A stretch of 64,000 bases of DNA from Chthonomonadales bacterium (GCA_020849275.1 JADLGO010000053.1:1-64000), one strand, 5' to 3'. Positions 41,944-52,458 are shown, counted from the first letter of the stretch. Numbers and translations are program-made. The notes: generated from the letters alone by a model not told the origin.

Positions 41944-44715
41944 ATGGGGTGGAAACGAGTACTCAGCTCCGGTTGCAGGGCCGCCGCGGGGGCACTCATC
42001 CTGGCAGCTCTCTCGGGAGCGGCCGCTCGCAGCCAGACCCTTACCTCCATCTCCAACAGCTTCATCACCGCCACGGTCGGCGTCAAGGACCAGCTTAATA
42101 GCGTCAACGTCGCCGGGCGGTTTGGCGTCTTCGAGTCCGGCACCGCCGGGCGCGTGCTGATGCAGTTACCGAGGTCCAACGACCTTGGCCTGTTGGGCAG
42201 CTTCGTCACGCTACGCGTCAACGGTGGCACCACAGAGGACACCGGGGACGGCGATGGCGGGGGCAACGGCGGAGGGACCGGCGGCGGCACGGGCGGCGGA
42301 ACCGGGGGCGGCACGGGAGGCGGCATCGGAGGCGGGCTTGGCCGCGCGGCCGCCGTCAAGGGCTTCGACATGATCTTCGGCGATACGGCGACGACGGGCA
42401 CCGACGTCACCGGCGCGTGGATCCAGGAGCCCGTGGCCATCGACGCCAGCACCGTCGTCGCCCGGTGGCACACCGTGCCCGACCCGGCCGCGACGCCACC
42501 GATCCCCGAGATCGAGGTCGACCTGCGGATGATGCTGATCCACGACCTGGTCGCCTACCAGTTCACGGTCATTAACCGCGACACCACGACGCACCGAATC
42601 GGGCTGCGGTTCGCGCAGGACTACAACGTGCCGGACGGCACGGACGCGCCGATCCTCACTCCGACCGTCCCGCAGATCACCAACGAGATCGAGCTCTTCA
42701 GCACACTCGTTCCGCCATGGTGGCGCGGCGTGCCGGAGAGCGGCACCGGCAGCGTGGGGGCGGCCCTCTACAACGGCCTCTCGCCGCTAGAGCCCGGCGA
42801 GGCCTCGCCGATCCCGAGCAAGCCGGCGCGCCTGGCGTTCGGGCAGACGCCGCGCGTGGTGGTGCCCGTGTGGGACTTCACTCCCGACCCGGGGCTGGGC
42901 CTGACGGCGCTCGGCGCCGACGGTGCCGCGGCGGCCTACTGGGCAGAGACCGAGTACGGTCCTGGCCAGCAGCGCACCATCACCACCTACTTCGGCGCGT
43001 ATGGCGCGAGCTACGACTTCGGCCGGCGCCTGGTGGCCGGGCTGCAGGGGCCGCCGTCGCTGAGCTACGACGCGGGGCAGCCGCAGGGGCAGCAGCTCAC
43101 GCCGAACCCGATGGTCGTCTCCGCGTTCGTGCACAACCTCAACACCATCGCCCTCACGAACGTTCGCGCCGTGCTCTCGCTGCCCGCCGGCTTCGAGCTG
43201 GAGGCCGGCGAATCCGGGACGAAGACCACGCCCGCGGTGGCGGCGAACGGCGAGGCGACGTTCAACTGGAGCGTGGTGCCCAACGGGGAGGCGAGCGGCA
43301 AACTGACCTACTCGGTCACTTTCAGCGCCGACCCCGGGCAGCAGGGCGTCACCGTCACGCGGGACATCGACGTACCAGCCCTGCCGAACCAGACTCTGCC
43401 CGGCGGCCTGCAGATGGTCTCGCTCCCCTACACGTTCGCCAATCCCGAGCCGGCCGCGGCGCTCGGACTCCAGGCGGGGTTCTTCGACCTGGTCCGCTGG
43501 AGCTCGCAGGTGGGCGTCTACCAGGCCGTGCAGTTCATCCAGCCGGGCCAGGGATACTGGCTGCGGCTGGATTCGCAGACGGCCATCGCCCTGAACGACG
43601 CGACGCCCATCACCACCTCCTCGGGCCAGTTCGAGCTGCGGCTTGCTCAGGGATGGAACCAGATCGGCAACCCCTACCTGCTACCGGTCCTCTGGGGCGA
43701 CGTGAAGGTGATCACCTCGGACGTGGGCGATCCAGACTATCTGGTGCCGCTGAGCGTGCAGGCGGCGGCCGCGCCGCAGCGCCAGTGGATCTCGCCGACG
43801 CTGTTCCGCTACGACACGATCGACCAGATGTACAAGTTCGACGAGGGCTTCGGCACCGAGATGCGCCCGTTCGAGGGCTACTGGGTGAAGGCGCTCAAGC
43901 CGAGCATCTCGCTGCTCTTCATGCAGCCCACGGGTCGGGCGGCGCGGACGCGCGCGGCGGACGCGTCGGCACCGGACGGGTGGCGGCTGCGGCTGGTTGC
44001 TACGACGAGCGGCCAGCGCGACGGCTGGAACTTCCTTGGCCTCTCGTCGACGGCGCGGGATGGGTTGGACGCCGCGGACGTCGAGAAGCCGCCGGCGATC
44101 TCCGATCGCGCGTCGATCGCGTTCACCCGGCCGGATGCCGGCGGACGAGCCGCGCTCTTGGCGCGGGACCTGCAGTCGGCGGCTCCCGGGCGTAAGCGTT
44201 GGGACGTGATAGTGACGACGCCGAAGCCGGAGGCGGAGGTCACGGTGACCTGGCCGGAGATCGCCGCGGTGCCGCGCGGGTACGAGCTGTACCTGACGGA
44301 TAACGCGACGGGTCAGCGCTACGCGATGCGCGCCACCAGCCAGCTCCGGCTGAGCATGGGCACGGCCACGAGCCGCGGGCTCACCGTTACCGCCGAGCCA
44401 CGCACGGCGGCGGGCGCCTTCCGCATCACCAACTGGCGCGTGACGCCCTCCCGCTCGCGGGGAAGCGCCACGGTGACCTTCTCCGGCACGCAGAACGCCT
44501 CGTACACGGTGCGCGTCACGGGGGCCGCCGGCCGGCCGATCCGTACGCTGGTGTCGCGGGCCGCCACGGCGGGCGCCACTACCAACCTGACCTGGGACTA
44601 CCGGGACAGCGCGGGGGTGGCGGTCCCGGCGGGCGCCTACAACATCGAGGTTCGGGGAACGACGCCCGACGGTCAGAGCGCGCGGGTCATTATCCCGCAC
44701 ATCCTGACCCGGTAA
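41944..44715 (+). CDS. Secreted protein C with Gly-linker and shared FlgD-type tail
   Basis: 923 aa. ATG 41944 chosen (AAGGAGG nine bases upstream); TTG 41941 is in frame. Signal peptide about 1-30. The N-terminal beta region (about 30-460) is not recognised; it is split by a Gly/Thr linker (GGGTGGG units, about 98-135). It contains a DUF11-like Ig stretch (NLNTIALTNVRAVLSLPAGF, about 395-415). The shared tail begins near 480: WNQIGNPYLLPV-type module, FLGLSSTARDGLD/VEKPP, and a FlgD-like Ig ending IIPHILTR. Likely exported to the surface; function unknown. Confidence 0.8.
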   Translation: MGWKRVLSSGCRAAAGALILAALSGAAARSQTLTSISNSFITATVGVKDQLNSVNVAGRFGVFESGTAGRVLMQLPRSNDLGLLGSFVTLRVNGGTTEDTGDGDGGGNGGGTGGGTGGGTGGGTGGGIGGGLGRAAAVKGFDMIFGDTATTGTDVTGAWIQEPVAIDASTVVARWHTVPDPAATPPIPEIEVDLRMMLIHDLVAYQFTVINRDTTTHRIGLRFAQDYNVPDGTDAPILTPTVPQITNEIELFSTLVPPWWRGVPESGTGSVGAALYNGLSPLEPGEASPIPSKPARLAFGQTPRVVVPVWDFTPDPGLGLTALGADGAAAAYWAETEYGPGQQRTITTYFGAYGASYDFGRRLVAGLQGPPSLSYDAGQPQGQQLTPNPMVVSAFVHNLNTIALTNVRAVLSLPAGFELEAGESGTKTTPAVAANGEATFNWSVVPNGEASGKLTYSVTFSADPGQQGVTVTRDIDVPALPNQTLPGGLQMVSLPYTFANPEPAAALGLQAGFFDLVRWSSQVGVYQAVQFIQPGQGYWLRLDSQTAIALNDATPITTSSGQFELRLAQGWNQIGNPYLLPVLWGDVKVITSDVGDPDYLVPLSVQAAAAPQRQWISPTLFRYDTIDQMYKFDEGFGTEMRPFEGYWVKALKPSISLLFMQPTGRAARTRAADASAPDGWRLRLVATTSGQRDGWNFLGLSSTARDGLDAADVEKPPAISDRASIAFTRPDAGGRAALLARDLQSAAPGRKRWDVIVTTPKPEAEVTVTWPEIAAVPRGYELYLTDNATGQRYAMRATSQLRLSMGTATSRGLTVTAEPRTAAGAFRITNWRVTPSRSRGSATVTFSGTQNASYTVRVTGAAGRPIRTLVSRAATAGATTNLTWDYRDSAGVAVPAGAYNIEVRGTTPDGQSARVIIPHILTR

Positions 44716-44723
44716 GCGCGCGC

Positions 44724-44758
44724 GCAGGCCCGGGGATCTCGGCCCTCCCCGGGCCTGC
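44724..44758 (+). terminator. GC hairpin after protein C gene
   Basis: Perfect 13-bp stem (44724-44736 with 44746-44758) and 9-nt loop, 8 bp after the stop. No T-run. Confidence 0.55.
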
Positions 44759-44955
44759 CAGGCGCGCCGGGAGCCAATAGAAGAGGACGGTATTCCCCCC
44801 GGGGCGTCGGGCGCCTTGCAGTGACCCGTCGTGTGGCGCCCGGTTGCGGCCCCAGGGCACGAGGTGGAGGATTTGCGCGCCCCCTCAGGCCCGCGACTTT
44901 CAGAAACAGTACAGTCCCCATAGCTCTACAACGTGGGATTGAAGGGGAGAGACGT

Positions 44956-47900
44956 ATGCTACCTCTACGCAGCGCCGTGAGATACTCGCTGGCATTCGTC
45001 TTACTGCTGGCGCTGATCGCATCGCGCGCGCAGGCGGCTCCTACCATCGACGCTCCCGAGGTCTACGCCATGCGGGACCCGGGCGGCGTCGAGTCCGGCA
45101 CGGAGAAGACGGTCTTCGTGTTTCGCGCGATCGTCACACCCTCGGCCAACAACGTCCTTACGGGCCCTCCGTCGGTCGTGATCGGCCCCGTGTTCGTCGA
45201 CAACGAGTTGTTCGGCGGCTGGCTGATCGTCGACATGCAGCCCGACGGGAGCCCGGGCCGACCCCAGAACGCCTACATCGGCTTCGTAACGGGCGCGCAG
45301 ATGAACGCCGCGCGCGGCTATGAGACGAACGGCGTCGGGCGTCCGCGAGAGCACGAGTGGGTGATCGCCGGCCTCGACACCGACGCGAACGATCCGATCG
45401 GCTACGGCCCCGGCACGCCGGGCCTCGTGCACGTCTACCCTTCAACCACGGACCTACAGACCGGTTCGCCGCGGCCCGTGTTCCGCATCCGCCCGGTCGG
45501 GCCGAACGGCCAGGACGACAAAGCGCCAGGCCCCGGCCAGCTCGGCAACGGTCTGCGTGTCGACCCGCAGGACCCGACGGCGCCCAACGACGGGGGCGGC
45601 GCGCACACCTACACATGGCGCGTGCGAGTCAGCAACCTCTACGGCCTGCCGATGGCCTTTTACCGGCCCTACTTTGAATGGAACCGCGGCCAGCAGGGCC
45701 CGGTGGTGCTCACGCTGATCGGGCCGGACAACGCGCACTACTGGTGCCCGATGGAGATCGACGACAGCTTCCATCCGGGCCTGACGGCGAGTGCCTATCC
45801 GGCCGATGGGCCGAACGGACTGGTGCACCCGGCAGGGAGCCAGGTCTGGATCGACGGCGTGGTCGCGCGCTATCGGATGATGCCGACGCAGTACTCAGCA
45901 ACTCCCTTCGGAGGGGACCTGCAGGGCTCTCCCCCTGCCTACACCGCTCCCGACGGCCTTCCCACCGAGTTCGTGGCGCTTGACTACCCCGGCGCCGAGC
46001 CGATCCGTGAGCGGCTGCGCCTCCATGTGTTCGGAAGGCCGCACGGGAACGACTATGCCGCGTTCGCGGCGCTCGATCCCATCCTCAAGTACCTGGGCAC
46101 GCCGTTCTGGACGCCGCCACGCTATCCAACCTACAGCGGCATCCCGAACCGCGACGATCCGCAGCAGCGCGTAGGGCAATGGAAGTACTACTACTCGGCG
46201 AGCGTCGACTTCCGCATCGACATGGGGGGCGACCCGAGTCACAACTTCATCGTGCAGGGCGCGGGGCGAGTCACCGGTCTCGCCGACAACTTCGGGGCGA
46301 ACCTCAGCCTCTACCAGACCTTCTCCGAGTCCGACGATCCGATGGGCTACCCGAGCGGCGACCCGGAGGGGACCGCCTATCGCCACCCCTGGGTGACGCC
46401 GATCGTGGCGGACGGCGGCTGGACGGACGACCTCGCGGCGAACCAGGCGCTCCTCCCCGAGGTGCCCTACGCCGGCACCTCCAACAACGCCCGGCGCTCC
46501 CGCGTCACCACGAAGACCGCCGTGCGCTACCTGTGCCGGGTCGCGAGCCTGCCTCAGCGCTTCACCGGGCAGCCGGTGCTGGTGCGCGTCTTCGTTCCGG
46601 ACGCCAGCGGGGCGCTCCAGCCACACGCCATGCAGCCGCTGCCCATCCCCGGCAACAACGACCACACGAAGGGCGTGATCTACTACTACGACACGGCCTT
46701 CCCGGTCGGCCAGGAGGGCCGCAAGGCGGTCTACTTCGAGGCGGACGATGGCGAGCACAAGGCCATCTGGCCGCGTCGGCCCGACGACGACACCATGGGC
46801 ACAAATCTGCCCACGCGCGGCGAGCCGGTGAACTTCGGCACGGGAACGGTCGGCCGCAACTACGTGATGGAGCCGTGGGTGAACAACCGGCCCACGCTGA
46901 GCAATCCCACCGTCAACCCCTCGTCCGGCGCCGAGAAGCAGGCATACACCTACGAGGTGACCTACTCTGACCGCGACGGCGACGAGCCGCTCGAGGGCTA
47001 CGTGGTGGTGGACGGCGTGGAGTACCGCATGACCCCGGTGGACAATGCCTCCGTGGTCACCGGGCGCCGTTACCGCTTCGTGATCACTCAGCTTGAGGCC
47101 ATCGTCGGTAAGCACACCTACTACTTCAAGTTCCGCGACAACTGGGCGCCCGGAGCCCCCATCCGGCGCGAGTTCGGCGAGTGGGTGAACCTCCCGTCTG
47201 GCGACGATCTTGGCAACCCGTCCGGAGTCATCGAGGGCCCGGTCATCGTCGGCAACACGCCGCCAGAGCTCGTCGAGCCCTACTTCGCCTACAGCCCGGC
47301 CACCCAGGCGCAGACACCCGCCACGCTCTACGACTTCGTGGTGCGCTACCGGGACGGCGACAACGACAAGCCGGCGACCGTGAAGTTCTACATCAGCGCG
47401 GACGGGGGCGTCTCCTACGACAGCGGCCAGGAGTTGGTGCCCGCCGAGGCCGGCACCAACTACGTGAGCGGCGTGCAGTACCACCTGCCCAACCGCATCA
47501 CGCTCCCCGTCGGCAGCAACTACCGGGTGAAGTTCTCGGCCTCCGATGGGAAGGCCGAGACGACCGTCATCCATGTGGGCACGGGCGCCAACGCGGCCAG
47601 CGACGGCTCGGCGCGCGAGCTGAGGCATCTGGCCGGCCGCGACTACGTCGACCCGCAGGGGACGCGCAACTGGCTACCGCAAGGGCTCTACGTCTACGAG
47701 ATGACGACGCCCGATCCCCGGCTGCTCACGCTCGGCACGCAGTACACCCTGGATGCGGCCGCCGGCAAGATCACGCTGATGTTTGACGCGACCGCGCCGA
47801 TCGTCGCGTCGTTCTACTGCCTGGACGCCGCCGGCCCCGTCGTCGGCCCCAACCACCTGCCGCGGCTGACGCCCACCGACCTGGCCGACAGCCCGAACTT

Positions 47901-50900
47901 CAAGACGGTGGCCCCGCTCTCTGGCAGCCCGGAGACCGAGTTCACCTTTACCATCATCTACAGCGACGAGGACAACCAGCCGCCTGTCGACGACAACGGC
48001 AACGAGGGCGTCTACGTCGTCATCGACAACAGCCAGCGTCTGCTGCTGCAGCGCGACCCGGCCGCCCAGCCCCCGCTGGACTACGTGAAGGGCATCGCGT
48101 ACTCCGCCAAGACGACGCTGAGCGTTGGCGAGCACAACTACTTCTTCGAGGCCAACGACCTGCCGCTCGGCGCCACGAACCGCTCCGGCGACAAAGTTGT
48201 GTTCCCGGAGATCACGGCGAGCCCGAACCGCCTGCCGGGTCCGGTGGTCGTGAACCTGGGTACGCTCTCGGAGGCGCCGGACCCGAAGTACATCCTGCCG
48301 TTCCCGAAGGGCGGCAGCACGCAGTCCTACCTGTTCACGGTGCTCTACACGAACACCGACGGCATCGGGCCGAAGAACAACATCGTGGAGTTGCGTGTCC
48401 GCTCCAAGATCACGGGAGAGACCTCCATCCTCGAGATGAAGGCGATCGACCCGATCGGGCCCGACCAGTACAAGGCCGGCGTTCGCTACCAGCTCCAGAT
48501 CGCGGCGCCCAACGCGCCCCTGGCGCCAGGCGACTACGAGATCTCGTTCGGCTTCCATGACCTGCCGGCCTCGGCGCCCGCCGAGCCGCTCGTGCTGGCC
48601 GTCAACGGCCCGCCGGTGCTCAGCAACGGGGCGCTCGTGGCGGACCACGGGACTCCGATCAGCCGCAGCGACAAGCTGACCTTCTCGGTCACCTACACGG
48701 ACATCAACGGCGACCCGCCGGTTGGTCAGGATGGCAAGGCCGCGATCAGGCTGTTCGTCGACGACGTGGAGGTGACCACCGCGACGCTAGCGCCGGATCC
48801 CACCGACGCCGCGCAGTTCCCGCGCTTCCCCGCGGTCACCAGCCAGCAGATTCGCGACGGCCAGGTGTTCACGTGGAAGGTCGCCGTGAAGGACCTGCCG
48901 GGCGGCGGCCTTCCGGGCCAGCACACCTATCAGTTCAGGTCCGCGGACGACTTCGGCGAGGCGTCGAACGACTTCCCGCCGGCCCCCGCGAGCTTCGAGG
49001 TGGTGGGCAGCGTGCCGCCCGAGCTCATTGAGCCCGGCCCGGCCAGCGCGGACACCAACAACGGCACCATCGATGCGAAGGCAGGCGCGGAGAAGCGCGC
49101 GTACCTCTTCAGCGTCATCTACAAGCACCTGCAGGGCATCGAGCCCACGCGCATCGAGTTGGTGCTGGACCCGGGGTCGGCCAACGAGAAGCGGGTCACG
49201 ATGCAGCCGAAGGCCGGCCAGCCCAGTCCGCTGCCCTACAAGACGGGTGTCACCTACCAGTACCTGACGGCGCCCGGCGAACTGAGCCCCGGCCAGCACA
49301 CCTACCGGTTCGAGGCCGCCGACACGCTCGAGTCCGCGGAGCTGCCCAAGGCGCCAGCCACCTATCAGGGCCCTCTGGTCAACCACACGCCGGTGCTTTC
49401 CGCCGGGACGGTGTTCATCCAGGGCAGCCAGGTCGTCCCGTCGGTGGACCAGCTCAACCAGCTCAACCCGCCGATCACCGCGACCGTGCTGGACAAGGTC
49501 ATCTTCCGCGTGACCTATGCCGACGCGGACGCGGCGGCCACGCCGGTCCAGGCCGTCAAGGTGTGGCTCAACGACCAGGCGAACACATCCATCACCCTGC
49601 ACCCGGTGAGCCCGGAACCCCGCGACTACGCGGCAGGCGTCGTCTACGAGAGCGACCCGACGCCGCTGGCCGCGCGAGCCTGGGAGTTCCACTTCACCGG
49701 TGAGGACACGCTCGACACGGGCTTCTTCCCGGCCTCCGGCGACATCGTCGGTCTGGACGTGAAGAACGTGCCCCAACTCCTGGAGCCAACGCCGGGCGAG
49801 GCCGCGACGAACAACGGTACGCTGGACCCGGTGCGCGGCGCGCTCAACGGCCAGTACACGTTCAAGGTGATCTACAAGCACCTGGACGGCACGCAGCCCA
49901 CGAGCATCCGCCTGCTCATCGATCCCGGCCAGTCCGGCCAGCGCAGCATCGACCTGCAGCCCTCCGGGTCCGGCAGCCCGGTCGATGGCGTCGAGTACGC
50001 CTACACGACCCAGCCGGGCGAGATCGCCTCCGGCCAGCACCACTACCGCTTCGAGGCGTCGGACGGCATGACGACGACGTCGCTGCCGGCCGGTGAGGAC
50101 ACCTACACCGGGCCGACGATTAACAACCCGCCGACCCTGTCGGCCATTGAGGTCCAGGTGACGGGCAACGAGGCGGCCTCGACGGTCGATGACAACGCCC
50201 AGATGGCTCCGCCCATCTCGGTGTCGGCGCAGACGACCATGGTCTTCCGCGTGAAGTACGCCGACGCGGACGGCGTGGCGCCGACCCAGGCCGGCCGCGT
50301 GACGGCGGTGGTCGACGACGGCACGGTCGTGCCGCTGCAACCGAAGGCTGGCGACCCGTTGAGCTGGACCGAGGGCGTGGTATACGAGAGCGCCGCGGTT
50401 ACGCTCAGCGCCGGCCAGCGCACGTTCCACATCGAGGTCAGCGACGGCTACGAGGACGTGAGGCTGCCGGACGCGGCCGAGGTCGGCGGTATCACGATCC
50501 GCCGTCTGGCCACGCTCACGGCGCCGGCCGAGGGGACCCTCGCTCCGGCCGTCGGGCCACCGTCCACCGAGTTCGCCTACCGCGTGACCTACAGCCATCC
50601 GGACGGGACGGCGCCGGGCGTGGTCCGCGTGTTCATCGATGGTGTGTCGCACGACATGACGCGGGCGACGAGCAGCACCGACTACACGAACGGCGTGGTG
50701 TACGAGTTCAAGTACCGGTTCGCCGCCGACACGCAGCGGACGCACACCTACCGCTTCGAGGCGACGGACTCGGCGCTGCCCGGCTACACCGCGCAGCTTC
50801 CCACGGGCGGCGGCGCCACGGCCGGGCCGACGGTGAACACGGCGTTCTTCACGACGCCGACCTTCACCCAGCCGGGCGCGCAGACCCCGCCATACCTGGT

Positions 50901-52458
50901 GGGTAAGACCATCACCGTGCAGGGCAGGCTCGACACCAACGCGCCCGTCGCCAACGCAACGGTGAACGTCCAACTCGTAAAGCCCGATGGCAGCGGCGCG
51001 ACGGGGTCAGCCACGCCCTCCGCTGACGGCGGCTTCACCTTCACCTCGGCCGACGAGCTCGATCAGACCGGCGAGTGGAAGGTGCGGCTGACGTGGAACG
51101 GGGCCGCCGGTCAGTACGACCCGACATCGGCCGAGTTCACGTTCAAGGTGACCGGCGTGACGATGCAGCTCACGTCGGGCAAGCTGGACATGATCGCTCT
51201 GCCACTGATCCCGGTGACTCCCGACCTGACCACGACGTTCGGACCCGCCAGGGCGGACCAGACGCCGCTCGCGGTGACGGTCCTCGACCTGATCAAGTGG
51301 ATGCCGCTCGCCGGCACCAACGGCCGCTACGTGTCGCTCAACCGCGACACCAACTTCCCCGGCGCCGCCGCCGGTCAGGCGTACTGGACCAGGCCGACCG
51401 AGAGCGTGGTCCTGGCGCCTCGCGGCAAGCTCTGGGACAAGACGCAGCCCTACTCGATCACGCTGCCCGCCGGTTGGAGCATGATCGGCTCCGTCTACCT
51501 GGAGGACATCAACTGGGGCGCCGCCGAAGTGCGCTTCCAGGGGCAGTCCCTCCCGGTGGCCAGTGCCGGCCAGGTCCTGCGGCCGTTCGCCTGGGGCTAC
51601 AACCCGGCGACGGGCAGCTACGAGGTGGTCCAGCCCGGGCAGGTGCTCAAGTCCGGCCGCGGCTACTGGGTGCGGGCTCTGCAGCCCTGTGAGCTCGTGC
51701 TCCCGCCGCCCGGGCGCACGGCCCAACTGAGCCGGGCATCGGATGTGCGCACCGACGCTCTCCAGATCGTCGCTCGCATCCCGGGCATGATGGACACCGA
51801 CAACTACCTGCCGACCACCGGCGCGACGGCCAGCAGGCTGGCGATGGCCGAGAAGCCGCCGTACCTGGGCGACTTCGTCTCGGTGAGCCTGCTGCCCGCG
51901 GAGTCCCTGCCGGCGGAGAGCCGGGCGGCCGGCGCGACGACGATGGGCTTCGAGGTGACCTCGAACCGGGCGAACACGGACGTGACGTTGCAGTTCCCGA
52001 ACGTGTCCGCACTGAGCCGGCGCTTCGAGATCAGCGTGGTCGACCTGGGCACGAAGACGACCCGCGCGCTGGGGACCTCCTCCAGCTACGTCTACAACAC
52101 CGGCGAGAACGGCGCACCGCGGCGCTTCGCCGTGCTCGTCAAGCCTGTCACGGTGAGCGGCCGGCTCGTGATCACCGGCATGCGGGCGAGCGCCCGCTCC
52201 GCCGGCTCGCTGAGCTTCGCCTACACGCTGTCCGGGTCCGCCACGGTCCGGGCGCAGGTGGTGGGGGTCGGCGGCCGCGTGTTCCGCACGCTCGGGCAGG
52301 GCCGTGCCGCCTCGCAGGGTGTGAACACGCTGCTGTGGGACGGCCGGGACGAGCGCGGCATCGCGGTGCCGGCGGGCGCCTACCTGCTGAAGGTGACCGC
52401 CGCCGACGACCAGGGACGGGCAGCGACCGCTGTGCTGCCGGTCACGCTGGTCCGCTAA
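44956..52458 (+). CDS. Giant secreted repeat protein D with shared FlgD-type tail
   Basis: 2500 aa. Start ATG 44956 (GGGGAGAG upstream, directly before a signal peptide cut near AQAAP); the in-frame reading from 44821 adds an implausible leader. Residues about 25-640 are a beta-rich region of unknown family. Residues about 642-1960 hold about ten degenerate ~120-aa repeats, each with a VxYxDxDG-type strand, a DYxxGVxY turn and GxHxYxFxAxD. A separate Ig-like domain (about 1965-2065) follows. The shared tail runs from about 2070 to the end: WSMIGSVYL module, DNYLPTTG/AEKPP, FlgD-like Ig ending VLPVTLVR. Adhesin-like design; function inferred only. Confidence 0.82.
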   Translation: MLPLRSAVRYSLAFVLLLALIASRAQAAPTIDAPEVYAMRDPGGVESGTEKTVFVFRAIVTPSANNVLTGPPSVVIGPVFVDNELFGGWLIVDMQPDGSPGRPQNAYIGFVTGAQMNAARGYETNGVGRPREHEWVIAGLDTDANDPIGYGPGTPGLVHVYPSTTDLQTGSPRPVFRIRPVGPNGQDDKAPGPGQLGNGLRVDPQDPTAPNDGGGAHTYTWRVRVSNLYGLPMAFYRPYFEWNRGQQGPVVLTLIGPDNAHYWCPMEIDDSFHPGLTASAYPADGPNGLVHPAGSQVWIDGVVARYRMMPTQYSATPFGGDLQGSPPAYTAPDGLPTEFVALDYPGAEPIRERLRLHVFGRPHGNDYAAFAALDPILKYLGTPFWTPPRYPTYSGIPNRDDPQQRVGQWKYYYSASVDFRIDMGGDPSHNFIVQGAGRVTGLADNFGANLSLYQTFSESDDPMGYPSGDPEGTAYRHPWVTPIVADGGWTDDLAANQALLPEVPYAGTSNNARRSRVTTKTAVRYLCRVASLPQRFTGQPVLVRVFVPDASGALQPHAMQPLPIPGNNDHTKGVIYYYDTAFPVGQEGRKAVYFEADDGEHKAIWPRRPDDDTMGTNLPTRGEPVNFGTGTVGRNYVMEPWVNNRPTLSNPTVNPSSGAEKQAYTYEVTYSDRDGDEPLEGYVVVDGVEYRMTPVDNASVVTGRRYRFVITQLEAIVGKHTYYFKFRDNWAPGAPIRREFGEWVNLPSGDDLGNPSGVIEGPVIVGNTPPELVEPYFAYSPATQAQTPATLYDFVVRYRDGDNDKPATVKFYISADGGVSYDSGQELVPAEAGTNYVSGVQYHLPNRITLPVGSNYRVKFSASDGKAETTVIHVGTGANAASDGSARELRHLAGRDYVDPQGTRNWLPQGLYVYEMTTPDPRLLTLGTQYTLDAAAGKITLMFDATAPIVASFYCLDAAGPVVGPNHLPRLTPTDLADSPNFKTVAPLSGSPETEFTFTIIYSDEDNQPPVDDNGNEGVYVVIDNSQRLLLQRDPAAQPPLDYVKGIAYSAKTTLSVGEHNYFFEANDLPLGATNRSGDKVVFPEITASPNRLPGPVVVNLGTLSEAPDPKYILPFPKGGSTQSYLFTVLYTNTDGIGPKNNIVELRVRSKITGETSILEMKAIDPIGPDQYKAGVRYQLQIAAPNAPLAPGDYEISFGFHDLPASAPAEPLVLAVNGPPVLSNGALVADHGTPISRSDKLTFSVTYTDINGDPPVGQDGKAAIRLFVDDVEVTTATLAPDPTDAAQFPRFPAVTSQQIRDGQVFTWKVAVKDLPGGGLPGQHTYQFRSADDFGEASNDFPPAPASFEVVGSVPPELIEPGPASADTNNGTIDAKAGAEKRAYLFSVIYKHLQGIEPTRIELVLDPGSANEKRVTMQPKAGQPSPLPYKTGVTYQYLTAPGELSPGQHTYRFEAADTLESAELPKAPATYQGPLVNHTPVLSAGTVFIQGSQVVPSVDQLNQLNPPITATVLDKVIFRVTYADADAAATPVQAVKVWLNDQANTSITLHPVSPEPRDYAAGVVYESDPTPLAARAWEFHFTGEDTLDTGFFPASGDIVGLDVKNVPQLLEPTPGEAATNNGTLDPVRGALNGQYTFKVIYKHLDGTQPTSIRLLIDPGQSGQRSIDLQPSGSGSPVDGVEYAYTTQPGEIASGQHHYRFEASDGMTTTSLPAGEDTYTGPTINNPPTLSAIEVQVTGNEAASTVDDNAQMAPPISVSAQTTMVFRVKYADADGVAPTQAGRVTAVVDDGTVVPLQPKAGDPLSWTEGVVYESAAVTLSAGQRTFHIEVSDGYEDVRLPDAAEVGGITIRRLATLTAPAEGTLAPAVGPPSTEFAYRVTYSHPDGTAPGVVRVFIDGVSHDMTRATSSTDYTNGVVYEFKYRFAADTQRTHTYRFEATDSALPGYTAQLPTGGGATAGPTVNTAFFTTPTFTQPGAQTPPYLVGKTITVQGRLDTNAPVANATVNVQLVKPDGSGATGSATPSADGGFTFTSADELDQTGEWKVRLTWNGAAGQYDPTSAEFTFKVTGVTMQLTSGKLDMIALPLIPVTPDLTTTFGPARADQTPLAVTVLDLIKWMPLAGTNGRYVSLNRDTNFPGAAAGQAYWTRPTESVVLAPRGKLWDKTQPYSITLPAGWSMIGSVYLEDINWGAAEVRFQGQSLPVASAGQVLRPFAWGYNPATGSYEVVQPGQVLKSGRGYWVRALQPCELVLPPPGRTAQLSRASDVRTDALQIVARIPGMMDTDNYLPTTGATASRLAMAEKPPYLGDFVSVSLLPAESLPAESRAAGATTMGFEVTSNRANTDVTLQFPNVSALSRRFEISVVDLGTKTTRALGTSSSYVYNTGENGAPRRFAVLVKPVTVSGRLVITGMRASARSAGSLSFAYTLSGSATVRAQVVGVGGRVFRTLGQGRAASQGVNTLLWDGRDERGIAVPAGAYLLKVTAADDQGRAATAVLPVTLVR
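46882..50838 (+). repeat. About ten ~120-aa coding repeats in protein D
   Basis: Units begin near PxLxxG/xVxPxxG, continue through a charged YxDxDG strand and an xYxxGVxY turn, and end at HxYxFxAxDxxxxxxLP. Successive starts fall at about residues 642, 772, 890-970, and then every 110-135 aa to 1851. Nucleotide identity is low, so the repeats are old at the protein level. Confidence 0.7.

Noticed and set aside
30790-52458. Type IX secretion cargo
   Set aside because: The tails look analogous to type IX CTDs in position and Ig-like fold, but no por/gld gene is in the window and the terminal pattern differs; left as an analogy only.
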